Below, in pieces: positions 27,351-37,100 of a DNA stretch of 64,000 nucleotides. The position numbers and the translations under genes were made by a program. The notes beneath the pieces are model-generated. The model was not told the origin of the DNA. It saw nothing but the letters and a program-made list of their open reading frames with translations, and did not search any database. The stretch's first letter is position 1. Every line of letters begins with the position of its first letter. Origin of the DNA: Atopobium sp. ICM42b (lineage in GTDB: Bacteria; Actinomycetota; Coriobacteriia; Coriobacteriales; Atopobiaceae); assembly GCA_000564995.1 (NCBI GenBank), contig JDFH01000002.1, forward strand, positions 62,001 through 126,000, written 5' to 3'.

Positions 27351-27650
27351 TTACTCAGCAGAGTTATTACCGAAGATCTCGATAGTCTCACCAGCAGCGA
27401 GGGTAACAATAGCCTTCTTCCACTGGCGGGTCTTGCCTGCCTGCTGATAACGTACACGCTTGTTCTTTGGCTTAACAGAAAGTGTGTTTACCTTGGTGAC
27501 GTGTACAGAGAAGAGCTTCTCTACAGCTGCAGCAATCTCTTCTTTACCTGCGTTACGAGCAACCTCAAAAGTGTACTTGCCCTGCTCCATCAGATCGAAA
27601 GCACGCTCTGAAACGATAGGACGAATGATGACCTCATAAGGAGAGTTCAT
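27351..27650 (-). CDS. rplW: 50S ribosomal protein L23
   Basis: L23 at the tunnel exit is the docking point of trigger factor and SRP. The 99 residues include IIRPIVSERAFDLMEQGKYTFEVARNAGKEEI and the loop with TLSVKPKNKRVRYQQAGKTRQWKKAIVTL. It overlaps the end of rplD by 1-3 bases. Confidence 0.96.
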   Translation of the reverse strand: MNSPYEVIIRPIVSERAFDLMEQGKYTFEVARNAGKEEIAAAVEKLFSVHVTKVNTLSVKPKNKRVRYQQAGKTRQWKKAIVTLAAGETIEIFGNNSAE

Positions 27651-28276
27651 TATGCGAGCACCTCCCCAAGCTGCTTAGCGACATCAGCGGACATAACAAG
27701 TGCGCCGTTGTCGATCAGGAAACGAGTAGTAACCTCAGAAACACCAAAGATCGAAACCTTAGGAAGGTTGCGGAAAGAGAGGTAGGTGTTGACGTCGTCG
27801 TCTGGGACGATGACGGTAACGCGCTTACCCTCAATACCGAGGTTCTGAAGTGCAGCCTTTGCCTGCTTGGTGGAAGGCTGAGCAAACTCGAGAGAGTCAA
27901 CGAGGACAAGCTCGGAGTCTGCAACCTTGCCGGAGAGGACGGACCTCATAGCAAGCTTGACCATCTTGTTGTTAATACGACGTGCGTGGGAACGAGGGGT
28001 AGGTCCAAAGATGACGCCACCACCAGTCCACTGACCAGCACGAATAGAACCCTGGCGAGCACGACCAGTACCCTTCTGACGGTAAGGCTTAACGCCACCG
28101 CCGGATACCTCGTGACGGTTCTTTGTAGAGTGGGTACCCTGACGTGCGGATGCGTCCTGGCAGACTACAACCTGGTGCACAACAGGGATGTTTGGCTCAA
28201 TGCCATAGACGTCAGAGGAGAGCTCGGCGTCGCCGACCTTCTTTCCCTCTACGTTCTTAATCTCATACTTGGACAT
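27650..28276 (-). CDS. rplD: 50S ribosomal protein L4
   Basis: L4 lines the exit tunnel and in E. coli represses the S10 operon. The 208-residue sequence has the tunnel loop with KPYRQKGTGRARQGSIRAGQWTGGGVIFGP intact. The C-terminal domain contains VTVIVPDDDVNTYLSFRNLP. It follows rplC by about 40 bp. Confidence 0.97.
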   Translation of the reverse strand: MSKYEIKNVEGKKVGDAELSSDVYGIEPNIPVVHQVVVCQDASARQGTHSTKNRHEVSGGGVKPYRQKGTGRARQGSIRAGQWTGGGVIFGPTPRSHARRINNKMVKLAMRSVLSGKVADSELVLVDSLEFAQPSTKQAKAALQNLGIEGKRVTVIVPDDDVNTYLSFRNLPKVSIFGVSEVTTRFLIDNGALVMSADVAKQLGEVLA

Positions 28277-28315
28277 GTTGTCTCCTTGTTAGCCTAAGTG
28301 TTTGCCTAAAGGCCC

Positions 28316-28936
28316 TTAGGCCATGCGGACCTGGACGAGGGCATTCTTGCCGCCAGGAACAGCACCCTTGATAAGCATGAGGTTCTGCTCAGCATCAACG
28401 CGGACAAGCTTAAGGTTCTTGACCGTAACGCGCTCTGCGCCCATGTGACCATACATGTGAAGGCCCTTACGAACGCGTGCAGGGTATGCGCACTGACCAA
28501 TGGAACCTGGACGACGCTGGTTACGAGAACCGTGAGTCATTGGACCGCGAGAGAAGTTCCAGCGCTTAACGGTACCCTGGAAACCCTTACCCTTAGAAGT
28601 GCCTGTTACGTCAACAGCGGTGACCTCAGAGAAGTCAGCAACTGTGACAACATCGCCGGTCTTGTGCTCAGAAGCATCCTCAACGCGAACCTCGCGGAGG
28701 TAACGCATTGGCTCGACGCCCTGTGCCTTGAAGTGACCAGCCATTGGCTTGTTGACATGCTTCTCGGAGATGTCGCCGAAGCCAATCTGTACGGCATTGT
28801 AGCCGTCCGTCTCAACAGTCTTTACCTGTGAAACGGTGCAGGGGCCAGCAAGAACGACGGTAACAGGAACGACGTTGTCGTTCTCGTCCCATACCTGGGT
28901 CATGCCCAGCTTGCGGCCGAGGATGGTATTAACCAT
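28316..28936 (-). CDS. rplC: 50S ribosomal protein L3
   Basis: L3 organises the A-site side of the peptidyl-transferase centre. The 206-residue protein starts at the ATG at 28934-28936 (MVNTILGRKLGMTQVWDEN), preceded by AGGAAAG; an upstream in-frame start has no support. The loop near GPMTHGSRNQRRPGSIGQ is complete. Here it is the first gene of its unit, because rpsJ, normally just before it, lies 1.36 kb away behind a terminator. Confidence 0.97.
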   Translation of the reverse strand: MVNTILGRKLGMTQVWDENDNVVPVTVVLAGPCTVSQVKTVETDGYNAVQIGFGDISEKHVNKPMAGHFKAQGVEPMRYLREVRVEDASEHKTGDVVTVADFSEVTAVDVTGTSKGKGFQGTVKRWNFSRGPMTHGSRNQRRPGSIGQCAYPARVRKGLHMYGHMGAERVTVKNLKLVRVDAEQNLMLIKGAVPGGKNALVQVRMA

Positions 28937-29293
28937 GCTCTTTCCTAACCTTCGGTGGTCATGGGACCTTGAGAGCACATCGGGTACTCTTCCCCAGCGG
29001 ACCACGTCCTGTACATACTGCCTTTAGACATAATTGTCCTGTTTGAGCAGCCCGTCTACTTTACACTCATTTTTGACAAGAAACAAGCCTAAAATCTCTA
29101 AAAGATGAACGCTTTGTGAAGAGCGTTTGATACCTTCTAGCTGCGAGATCTTTCTTCTCGCCTATTTTGCGAGGTCAAACCGCTGACCCGGGCGTATCCA
29201 TTGGCAAGAAACCCAAGGAATTTTGAAAAGTTTTTTCAAAAATTTTGTAAAAACAATCCACGATAATAACTTTGTAAAATCATGCCGCCAAAA
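28937..29293 (-). other. rplC upstream region without a gene
   Basis: Besides the candidate promoter, the gap holds a 6-bp stem AACGCT/AGCGTT at about 29108-29128 followed by CATCTTTT on the minus strand. This could weakly terminate the phosphatase gene. A variant of the dispersed 12-mer (GGCAAGAAACCC, about 29203) is also present. The A/T-rich part near 29221-29280 shows nothing further. Confidence 0.45.
29058..29086 (-). promoter_or_regulatory. candidate promoter of the rplC-led operon
   Basis: TTGTTT and TAAAGT are separated by 17 bp on the minus strand. The -10 hexamer is the same as in the better rpsL promoter at 33736-33764. The leader to rplC would be about 115 bp. Confidence 0.4.
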
Positions 29294-29827
29294 TTACCTT
29301 GCCAAAAGTTTCTTGAGCAATGCTTCGCAACCTTCAGTAACATCCTCATACGTCAGATCAAAATTACCTGAGTACCATGGGTCCGCAATGTCGCGAGGCT
29401 TCTCTGTCCTATCAAGAAGCAACGAAACCTTTCCAAGCGAATCATCCTTAAGTATGCGCATCATGTTGCGCAGGTTATTATGGTCCATGCCTATGAGGTA
29501 ATCAAAGTTATCGTAATCTGCACGAGTCATCTGCCTCGCACGATGATTGCCGCAATGAATTCCCTCTTGCTGTAACTTTCGGCGCGTGCGAGGATCAACT
29601 GGATTGCCAATCTCCTCTGTAGAGGTTGCGGCTGAGTCGATGACAAACGAGTCTGCCAGACCGTTTTTCTCGACAAGATCTTGCATGACGTACTGTGCCA
29701 TTGTTGACCTGCAGATATTTCCGTGGCAGACGAAGAGTATTTTTATCATGCGGGAGTAATTTGGGCGAGCGTTTACCGAGCAGCCGATATTTAGCTGGTT
29801 ACTTGCATTCTGCTGGATATGTTTCAT
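29294..29827 (-). CDS. low-molecular-weight protein-tyrosine phosphatase
   Basis: The core holds the P-loop signature CHGNICRS (CX5R) near its N-terminus and the general-acid segment DPWYSG about 25 residues from the end of the conserved part. It therefore removes phosphate from protein tyrosine or arginine. From the ATG at 29825-29827, which has AGGAG 5 bp upstream, the product is 177 residues; from the ATG at 29747-29749 (MIKILFVCHGN) it is 151, the usual family length, but that start lacks a ribosome site. The gene sits between rpsJ and rplC, a place where no gene is usually found. Its target may be a kinase of the cell-envelope or stress systems. Confidence 0.85.
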   Translation of the reverse strand: MKHIQQNASNQLNIGCSVNARPNYSRMIKILFVCHGNICRSTMAQYVMQDLVEKNGLADSFVIDSAATSTEEIGNPVDPRTRRKLQQEGIHCGNHRARQMTRADYDNFDYLIGMDHNNLRNMMRILKDDSLGKVSLLLDRTEKPRDIADPWYSGNFDLTYEDVTEGCEALLKKLLAR

Positions 29828-29916
29828 CATTTCTCCTGCGCTTTGTGCGAGTATTCGCTTTCTAATTCTACGGGTTTCTCGCCAAGTGTAGATGTGAGTT
29901 ACGTCTAGAAAAGTCT

Positions 29917-30034
29917 GCCTGAAAAGTACAAAGAATCTGTATTTGCGCCACCGATTCTTTAACAAAATCAGGCAAATCCACAGATTCTTTGATGTATTTA
30001 GGCAAAAGTTACAGATTCTTTGAAGAAATCAGGC
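29917..30034 (+). repeat. 118-bp modular repeat, word-1 type, copy A
   Basis: It is bounded by GCCTGA and TCAGGC. Inside, CAAAGAATC (inverted) is followed by three direct copies of GATTCTTT at 29953, 29983 and 30014. The spacers contain ATCAGGCAAAT or close variants. Copies B and C in this window have the same length and spacing. Confidence 0.93.
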
Positions 30035-30164
30035 GCACGTCAGGCTCGCGCCGCCCACCTGGCGAGAAACCCGTCCACTTCCAGCATATGCGCACAAGAA
30101 ACCCGGTATCCAAACGAAATGGATGCCGAGTTGAACTCGCTTGCGACCCGTGTTCGCACGGTCT

Positions 30165-30220
30165 TCGCACGTGGCCCTACGCTCGTGGTCCTTCGTACGT
30201 GGTCCTTCGCACGTGGTTCA
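30165..30220. repeat. four tandem 14-bp units
   Basis: Units resembling TCGTACGTGGTCCT start at 30165, 30179, 30193 and 30207, in the spacer downstream of rpsJ. No function is apparent. Confidence 0.85.
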
Positions 30221-30236
30221 ACGCCATCCACGCAAA

Positions 30237-30268
30237 AACCCTCCCGCGCGAAGATGCGCAGGAGGGTT
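30237..30268 (-). terminator. terminator of the rpsL-rpsG-fusA-rpsJ operon
   Basis: AACCCTCC pairs with GGAGGGTT, with more pairing inside (CGCG/TGCGC). TTTTT follows on the minus strand, about 25 bp after the rpsJ stop. It separates rpsJ from the rest of the S10 gene group. Confidence 0.9.
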
Positions 30269-30292
30269 TCAAAGTTGGATTAAGCCGTATGC

Positions 30293-30601
30293 TTAGAGCT
30301 TGATCTCGATATCGACACCAGCTGGAAGGTCGAGACGCATAAGCGAATCAACGGTAGAAGCGCTTGGGTCGAGAATATCGATGAGACGCTTGTGGGTGCG
30401 CATCTCAAACTGATCACGGGAATCCTTATCCTTGTGTGGTGAGCGGATAACGGTGTAAAGGTTGCGCTCGGTTGGCAGAGGGATAGGACCGGAAACACGC
30501 GCACCTGTCTTCTGTGCGGTGTCAACAATCAGCTTAGCGGACTGATCAATGACCTCGTGATCATAGCCCTTGAGGCGAATCCTGATCTTCTGGCTTGACA
30601 C
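30293..30601 (-). CDS. rpsJ: 30S ribosomal protein S10, GTG start
   Basis: S10 (NusE) works in the 30S head and in NusB-dependent antitermination. The 102-residue product starts at GTG (30599-30601), 8 bp after GGAGG. The apparent ATG upstream is itself part of that ribosome site, so it is not the start. [22 protein letters not shown] and [20 protein letters not shown] are typical. The gene follows fusA by about 40 bp and is closed by a terminator, so S10 is expressed with the str operon rather than with rplC. Confidence 0.95.
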   Translation of the reverse strand: MSSQKIRIRLKGYDHEVIDQSAKLIVDTAQKTGARVSGPIPLPTERNLYTVIRSPHKDKDSRDQFEMRTHKRLIDILDPSASTVDSLMRLDLPAGVDIEIKL

Positions 30602-30644
30602 TTTGGGTACCTCCATAAATGAGCTAGAGCTCGTGGTCGTTTAC

Positions 30645-32741
30645 TTAGGATGCAGAGCCGCCGTTTTTGGCGACAATCTCTTCGCGTACAGCGTTAGGAA
30701 CGGGCTCGTAAGAATCGAACTGCATGGTGTAGCTCGCACGGCCCTGGGTCTGGGAACGAAGGTCGGTTGCGTAACCGAACATCTCACCAAGAGGCACCTT
30801 AGCGCGGATGACCTTGGCGTCCATACGATCGTCCATGCCCTCAATCTTGCCACGACGGGAAGAAAGGTTGCCCATAACGTCGCCCATGTACTGCTCAGGT
30901 GTCTCAACCTCAACAGACTCAACAGGCTCGAGAAGGACTGGGTTGGACTTCTTGAGAGCATCCTTAATTGCCATAGAACCAGCAATCTTGAATGCTGCCT
31001 CAGAAGAGTCGACCTCGTGGTAAGAACCATCAACAAGAGTGACCTTGATGTCGACTACTGGGTAACCAGCAATAACGCCGTTCTCAAGAGCCTCACGAAT
31101 GCCCTTATCGATAGATGGGATGTACTCCTTAGGAATAACACCACCGACGATAGCGTTGACAAACTCGTAACCCTTGCCCTCTTCCTGTGGCTCAAGGTCG
31201 ATGACTGCGTGGCCATACTGACCCTTACCACCGGACTGACGGACAAACTTGCCCTCAGCGTGGCTTACTGCCTTACCAGCAGTCTCGCGGTAAGCAACCT
31301 GTGGCTTACCAACGTTGCAGTCAACCTTAAACTCACGACGGAGACGGTCAACAATAATCTCAAGGTGAAGCTCGCCCATACCAGCAATGATGGTCTGGCC
31401 AGTCTCGTGATCAGTGTGAACCTGGAAGGTTGGGTCCTCTTCAGCCAGCTTAGAAAGGCCGATGGACATCTTCTCCTGCTCAGCCTTGGTCTTAGGCTCA
31501 ACAGCAACGTCGATAACAGGATCTGCGAAGCTGATGGACTCAAGGATGATTGGGTTCTTCTCGTCACAAAGGGTGTCACCAGTAGTGGTGTTCTTCAGAC
31601 CAACGCATGCAACGATGTCGCCTGCGGAGCACTCTTCACGGTCAACACGGTCGTTTGCGTTCATCTCGAGGATGCGGCCAAAGCGCTCACGGTTGTCCTT
31701 GACGGAGTTGTAGACGTAAGAACCTGCCTCAGCCTGACCAGAGTAAACACGAATGTAGGTAAGCTTACCAACATAAGGGTCAGTCATGATCTTGAATGCA
31801 AGAGCGGAGAATGGCTCCTTAACGTCTGCGTGACGGACAGCCTCGTCACCCTTAGGAGTGACGCCATCAATCTCTGGAACATCCAGAGGGCTTGGAAGGA
31901 AGTCGATAACTGCGTCCAAAAGCTCCTGGATACCCTTGTTCTTGTAAGCGGAACCAACAAAGACAGGGTTAATCTGACCAGCAAGAACGCCAGCACGAAG
32001 AGCACCCTTAAGGGTCTCAACGTCAACCTCTTCACCCTCGAGAACAGCCATCATGACGTCCTCAGAGAAGTCAGAAGCTGCCTCAAGAAGCTCTTCACGC
32101 TTCTCAGCTGCAATCTCTACAAACTCTGCAGGAATCTCATCGAGTGGCTCAGGGTAAATCATGCCCTTAGCATCCTCTTTGAAGTCCCATGCAGTGTTGG
32201 TGACAAGGTCGATAAGACCCCAGAAGTTGGACTCAGCGCCCATTGGGACCTGAGCTGCAATTGCGTTTGCGCCAAGGCGGTCACGCATGGTCTGGATTGC
32301 ACGGAAGAAGTCTGCGCCTACGCGGTCAAACTTGTTGATGAATGCAATACGAGGTACGCCGTACTTGGTTGCCTGACGCCAAACGGTCTCGGACTGTGGC
32401 TGAACGCCTGCAACTGCGTCGAAGACTGCAACTGCGCCGTCCAGAACACGAAGAGAACGCTCAACCTCAGCGGTAAAGTCAACGTGACCTGGGGTGTCAA
32501 TGATCTGGATGACGTGGTCTTTCCAGAAGCAAGTGGTAGCTGCGGAAGTAATGGTTACGCCGCGCTCCTGCTCCTGAACCATCCAGTCCATAGTTGCTGC
32601 ACCGTCGTGGACCTCACCAATCTTGTGGGTCTTACCGGTGTAGTAAAGAATACGCTCCGTAGTGGTGGTCTTACCAGCATCGATGTGAGCCATGATGCCG
32701 ATGTTGCGGAGGTCTTTAAGATTGTACTTAGTCTTAGCCAT
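30645..32741 (-). CDS. fusA: elongation factor G
   Basis: EF-G is the translocation GTPase. It is 698 residues. The P-loop AHIDAGKT is at 18-25, with G3 DTPGH near 80-90 and NKFD. Domains II-V follow, and domain IV carries the [16 protein letters not shown] segment. The length is normal. It is flanked by rpsG and rpsJ; tuf, often next in line, is instead located near the tRNA cluster at 51.6 kb. Confidence 0.98.
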   Translation of the reverse strand: MAKTKYNLKDLRNIGIMAHIDAGKTTTTERILYYTGKTHKIGEVHDGAATMDWMVQEQERGVTITSAATTCFWKDHVIQIIDTPGHVDFTAEVERSLRVLDGAVAVFDAVAGVQPQSETVWRQATKYGVPRIAFINKFDRVGADFFRAIQTMRDRLGANAIAAQVPMGAESNFWGLIDLVTNTAWDFKEDAKGMIYPEPLDEIPAEFVEIAAEKREELLEAASDFSEDVMMAVLEGEEVDVETLKGALRAGVLAGQINPVFVGSAYKNKGIQELLDAVIDFLPSPLDVPEIDGVTPKGDEAVRHADVKEPFSALAFKIMTDPYVGKLTYIRVYSGQAEAGSYVYNSVKDNRERFGRILEMNANDRVDREECSAGDIVACVGLKNTTTGDTLCDEKNPIILESISFADPVIDVAVEPKTKAEQEKMSIGLSKLAEEDPTFQVHTDHETGQTIIAGMGELHLEIIVDRLRREFKVDCNVGKPQVAYRETAGKAVSHAEGKFVRQSGGKGQYGHAVIDLEPQEEGKGYEFVNAIVGGVIPKEYIPSIDKGIREALENGVIAGYPVVDIKVTLVDGSYHEVDSSEAAFKIAGSMAIKDALKKSNPVLLEPVESVEVETPEQYMGDVMGNLSSRRGKIEGMDDRMDAKVIRAKVPLGEMFGYATDLRSQTQGRASYTMQFDSYEPVPNAVREEIVAKNGGSAS

Positions 32742-32765
32742 TTGTTTGCTACTCCTGAATTCCGA

Positions 32766-33236
32766 CTAGAAGCGGTAGTGGGAGAAGGCGCGGTTGGCCT
32801 CAGCCATCTTGTACAGGTCCTCACGGCGCTTGACGGATGCACCTACGCCATTAGTTGCGTCGATGATCTCGTTTGCAAGACGCTCTGCCATGGTCTTCTC
32901 TTTACGGCTACGGCTGAAAGTGACCATCCAGCGGATAGCAAGAGTAGTTGCACGGCGGGAGTTGACCTCCATTGGGACCTGGTAAGTAGCGCCACCAACA
33001 CGCTTAGGCTTAACCTCAAGTGTTGGGCGAATGTTATCCATAGCCTTCTTGAAGACAGTGAGAGCATCCTCGCCAGTCTTCTCTGCGACGATGTCAAATG
33101 CACCGTAGACAATGCGCTCTGCGGTTGCTTTCTTGCCGTCGAGAAGGACCTTGTTAATAAGCTGGGTTACCAGACGATTGTTGTAGACGGCGTCAGGCAT
33201 AACCTCACGACGTACTGCTGCTGCGCGACGCGGCAT
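32766..33236 (-). CDS. rpsG: 30S ribosomal protein S7
   Basis: S7 nucleates assembly of the 30S head and contacts the E site. The 156 residues begin [29 protein letters not shown]. They include [16 protein letters not shown] and end [13 protein letters not shown]. It lies between rpsL and fusA. Confidence 0.97.
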   Translation of the reverse strand: MPRRAAAVRREVMPDAVYNNRLVTQLINKVLLDGKKATAERIVYGAFDIVAEKTGEDALTVFKKAMDNIRPTLEVKPKRVGGATYQVPMEVNSRRATTLAIRWMVTFSRSRKEKTMAERLANEIIDATNGVGASVKRREDLYKMAEANRAFSHYRF

Positions 33237-33274
33237 ATTAATCTCCTAAGAACTAGTTCGAGTAGTGGACGTGA

Positions 33275-33646
33275 TTACTTAGCACGCTTAGTGCCGTAAC
33301 GGGAACGGCCCTGAGCACGATTCTGAACTGCTGCGCAGTCGAATGCACCGCGAACAACCTTGTAACGAACACCAGGAAGGTCACGGACACGGCCGCCACG
33401 AACCAGAACAATGGAGTGCTCCTGGAGGTTGTGGCCCTCACCAGGAATGTAAGCGGTTACCTCAATGCCGTTAACAAGACGAACACGAGCAACCTTACGG
33501 AGTGCTGAGTTAGGCTTCTTTGGCGTAGTGGTGAAAACGCGGGTGCAAACACCACGCTTCTGTGGGTTGTGCTGAAGAGCGGCGTTCTTAGACTTTGACT
33601 TGACGCTCACGCGGCCCTTACGTACGAGCTGGTTAATAGTAGGCAA
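33275..33646 (-). CDS. rpsL: 30S ribosomal protein S12, TTG start, arginine at position 88
   Basis: S12 controls decoding accuracy. The start is TTG at 33644-33646, with AAGGAG seven bases upstream, giving 123 residues ([13 protein letters not shown]...), the family length; a longer frame has a poor start. The segment [13 protein letters not shown] contains the usual K43. In [11 protein letters not shown] the residue numbered 88 is arginine instead of the common lysine. In other species K88R alters streptomycin response. It is the first gene of the str operon. Confidence 0.96.
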   Translation of the reverse strand: MPTINQLVRKGRVSVKSKSKNAALQHNPQKRGVCTRVFTTTPKKPNSALRKVARVRLVNGIEVTAYIPGEGHNLQEHSIVLVRGGRVRDLPGVRYKVVRGAFDCAAVQNRAQGRSRYGTKRAK

Positions 33647-33735
33647 GATCTTCTCCTTCTTATACCTATCTACCTGCAGTTTTACATATTCGAAAGGCGA
33701 CACAGCACTGTCCCCTTGGAATTACGCAGGGAAGT

Positions 33736-33764
33736 ACTTTACGCTGATGAAAGCCACATGTCAA
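33736..33764 (-). promoter_or_regulatory. promoter of the str operon (rpsL-rpsG-fusA-rpsJ)
   Basis: On the minus strand there is a perfect TTGACA, 17 bp of spacer and TAAAGT. The predicted start is about 85 bp before rpsL. Confidence 0.7.
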
Positions 33765-33811
33765 CAAGCCACTGTGCCGGGCGTATCTATACTTCATAGA
33801 AAATACAAATG

Positions 33812-34156
33812 CTAGGTAGCCTCAATTTCAGCAAGCTCAATTTCTAAGCCTTGGATGAGTTCTGTTTTCTCGCTAGAACAGTAAGGGCATGTGCGACCAT
33901 ACGTTACCGTAGCGTACGTTTTATTGCACGATAAACACTGTGTTAGAGCTGGTACTTCTTCAATTTCTAGCTGAGCTCCGTGTAGCAGCTCCGTGCGATC
34001 AGCTGCCCAGCGCCAAACATCCAACAAATACGTTGGAACAACTCCAGATACCTCCCCTAGCTGCAACTTTACGCGTGCAACAGAGGTGAGGTTGTTCTGT
34101 TTTCCCAGGTCCTCAACCATATCTATGAGGTAAAACGCAATTCCCAGCTCATGCAT
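33812..34156 (-). CDS. hypA: hydrogenase nickel incorporation protein HypA
   Basis: HypA delivers nickel to [NiFe]-hydrogenase together with HypB. The 114-residue protein keeps the strict N-terminus MHELG with the Ni-binding histidine 2. Its zinc site is C74, C77, C90 and C93 (CLSC, CPYC). It follows the large Fe-S/FAD oxidoreductase gene by 23 bp. No hydrogenase structural gene or hypC-F lies in the window, so the nickel enzyme served must be elsewhere. Confidence 0.93.
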   Translation of the reverse strand: MHELGIAFYLIDMVEDLGKQNNLTSVARVKLQLGEVSGVVPTYLLDVWRWAADRTELLHGAQLEIEEVPALTQCLSCNKTYATVTYGRTCPYCSSEKTELIQGLEIELAEIEAT

Positions 34157-34179
34157 GTCAATTGATTTCTGTGAGCACG

Positions 34180-37100
34180 CTAGCTTGAAATACCAGTACT
34201 ACCCGCAGAAACGGGATTACCAAGCTCATCGGTTGTTACGTGTGACTGAGGCTTAGGAGTCTTTGTTTTTCTCGCGGGGTTCTTAATAATCTTTACCGCA
34301 CGTTTTCCAACATACGAGAGAATCTTTCCTGCCTTATGCTCTGCGGCAACCATATCTGAACAGTGAGGATTGTCGCGGAACAGGTGAATTGCATCAAACT
34401 CACAGCGTGTAGTACAGAGACCACAACCAATACACTTATTTGCATCAACAATTGAAGCGCCGCACTTCAAGCAGCGAGCGGTCTCGATTCTGATTTGCTC
34501 TGGCGTAAAGGTATGGCTAGGGTCTGTCCAGTTGTGTCTAATGTTTTTGACCGTATCGCATGCGGGACACTGACGACCTGCGTGATCGTATCCACAAGAC
34601 TCAACTGCTGCGTCAGATTTATCAAGCTCAACATAATGGCGCTGGTTGCGACCAATAGTCAAAGAAGAGCCCTTTTGCACAAAACGATGCAAGGAAACAG
34701 CAGCTTCATGACCTGCGGCAATAGCATCGATAACAAAGCGAGGACCCGTGTACACGTCTCCACCCACAAAGACATCGGGCTGAGCAGTCTGATACGTCTG
34801 GGAATCAGCGCACGCAAGATTGCCTCGCGTAAGCTCAACCGCCTCTCCCTCCAAAAGACTTCCCCACTCAACGGTTTGTCCAATAGACAAGACCACTGCA
34901 TCTGCCTCAAGATACATTGTTTGCTCGTCATCAAAACAAGGCGAGAAACGCTTGTCATTGTCGAAAACACGAGTACAGCGTTTAAACGTCACGCCGCAAA
35001 CGTGTCCTTGCTCATCTGTGGCAATAAAAGCAGGTCCCCAACCATTCTTGATTGACACACCATCTTCCTGCGCTTCTGTGATTTCTTCTGGTAGTGCAGG
35101 CATCTCTTCTGGCTGCTCTAGGCACACCATAGTAACTGACTCTGAGCCACAACGCGCAGAAACTCGAGCCGCATCAATAGCAACATTACCGCCGCCAATG
35201 ACCACTGTCTTACCAGGTACTTCATGCAGAGGATGTTCGGTTACAAAATGCAAGAAATCAACAGCAGAAATAACCCCATCGGCGTCTTCTCCAGCAATAT
35301 TGGCCTTTCTACCGCCCTGGCAACCAATGGCAACATAAAAACCAATAAAGCCTTGAGCACGCAGTTCATCAAGGGTTATGTCTTTTCCTACCTCAACACC
35401 ACAGCGAATCTCAACGCCCATTTCTTTAAGAACGTCAATCTCTGCGGCAACAACGTTTTTCTCGAGCTTGTAAGAAGGGATGCCATATACCATCATTCCG
35501 CCAGGAAGAAGGTTCTTCTCAAAAACAACGGGGTTGTAACCGCGTTCTGCCAGGTAATATGCACAGGACAGGCCGGCTGGACCTGCACCAATAATGGCAA
35601 TTTTCTGGTTGAATCGGCCTCTATTTGACGGGATAACTGGCTCTGGAATAAAGCGATGTTCTGCCTCAAGATCTTTTTGAGCAATAAATTTCTTAACGTC
35701 ATCAATGGCTACTGCCTGGTCAATAGTTCCTCGCGTACACGCTGCCTCGCAACGTTTATTGCAAACGCGACCACAAACAGCAGGGAATGGATTTTCTTTT
35801 TTGATGAGCTCAAGCGCATCTCGATAGCGACCTTCAGCAGCCATACGCAGATAACCCTGAACAGAAATATGCGCTGGACAGGCAACCTTACAAGGAGCGG
35901 TACCGGTATCGTGGCACTCAATACGGTTGTTATTTTTATAATTCCAATCCCAGTCAGGCTCTCCCCAGAACTTATCATCTGGAAGATCCTGAGTTGGGTA
36001 GGAAATTTTGCCCTTCCTAGTAGGAAGTTTCTGACCCAATTGAGGGGCTCCAGCTGGGCAAACCTCAACACATCCACCACAAGCAACACATTTTTCTTCA
36101 TCAACGTGAGCCACAAAAGCGGAACGAGACAAATTAGGCGTATTAAACAGCTGAGAAGTTCTGAGTGCATAGCAAACATTTACGTTGCAGTTGCAAATAG
36201 CAAAGATCTTATCTTCACCGTCAATGTTGGTAATCTGATGAACAAAACCGTTTTTCTCGGCCTTTGTACAGATATCGATAACCTCATCGTAGGTGATGTA
36301 GTGGCCTTTTCCTGTTTCTACGCAGTAATCAGCCATATCTCCAATGGCAAGACACCAATCTTCTGGATCGTCAGCACAGCCGTCGCCACGAACTCGCTCA
36401 GCAAGGCGACAAGAACAGGGAGTTGCAGCATATCTATCGTATTTCTTGAGCCAATGCGAAATATGCTCAACGGTAACTGTATGATTTACCTGCTCAATAG
36501 AACGTTCAACAGGAATGACATGCATACCAACGCCCGCGCCACCTTCAGGAACTAACTTGGTGACATTTTTGAGCGGTAGGTAGGTCATACGCTCAAACAA
36601 AGAACCCATCTCGGGATGTTCTTCGAGTTGACGCTCATTCATCACGGTAAACTCTGCGGAGCCAGGAACAAACATAGGAAGAACATACTGCTTTTGCTTG
36701 CTCTTATTTTCCCAGTTGTACTCAATCATGCCCTTTACAGACAGGGTGTCTAGGATAGGTTGAAGCTCCCCCGCAGTTTTACCAGTACGCTTGCAAAGCT
36801 CCTCTAAAGTAACTGGCTGGCGAACCTTCATGTATTTGGTTACCGCAGCTTCTTCCTCAGTCATAATTGCTGCTATGCCCCAATATTCTGGGTCATCTTT
36901 TACAATTTTGTGACCGAGGCGGCTCGTAATTTTTTGAACTTCATCTCTTACAAGAGGCTTAAATTGCTCAGAAGAAGCTGGTCCAGGCTCATTTGGATCT
37001 ACAGTTTTGTAATGAACTACCTCGTCATTTTCAGTAATGTGATTTTGAGCGAGTATGTGAATAGGGCCGCCAGCAGGGTTAGTAGTTGGCAATACATTTC

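Noticed and set aside
29221-29280. AT-only inverted repeat TTTTGAAAA/TTTTCAAAA
   Set aside because: It is too AT-rich and weak to be taken as a terminator or an element.
30570-33299. A 909-residue open frame on the + strand
   Set aside because: It is antisense to fusA and rpsG, has no recognisable domain and no ribosome site; it arises from the biased codon use of the real genes.
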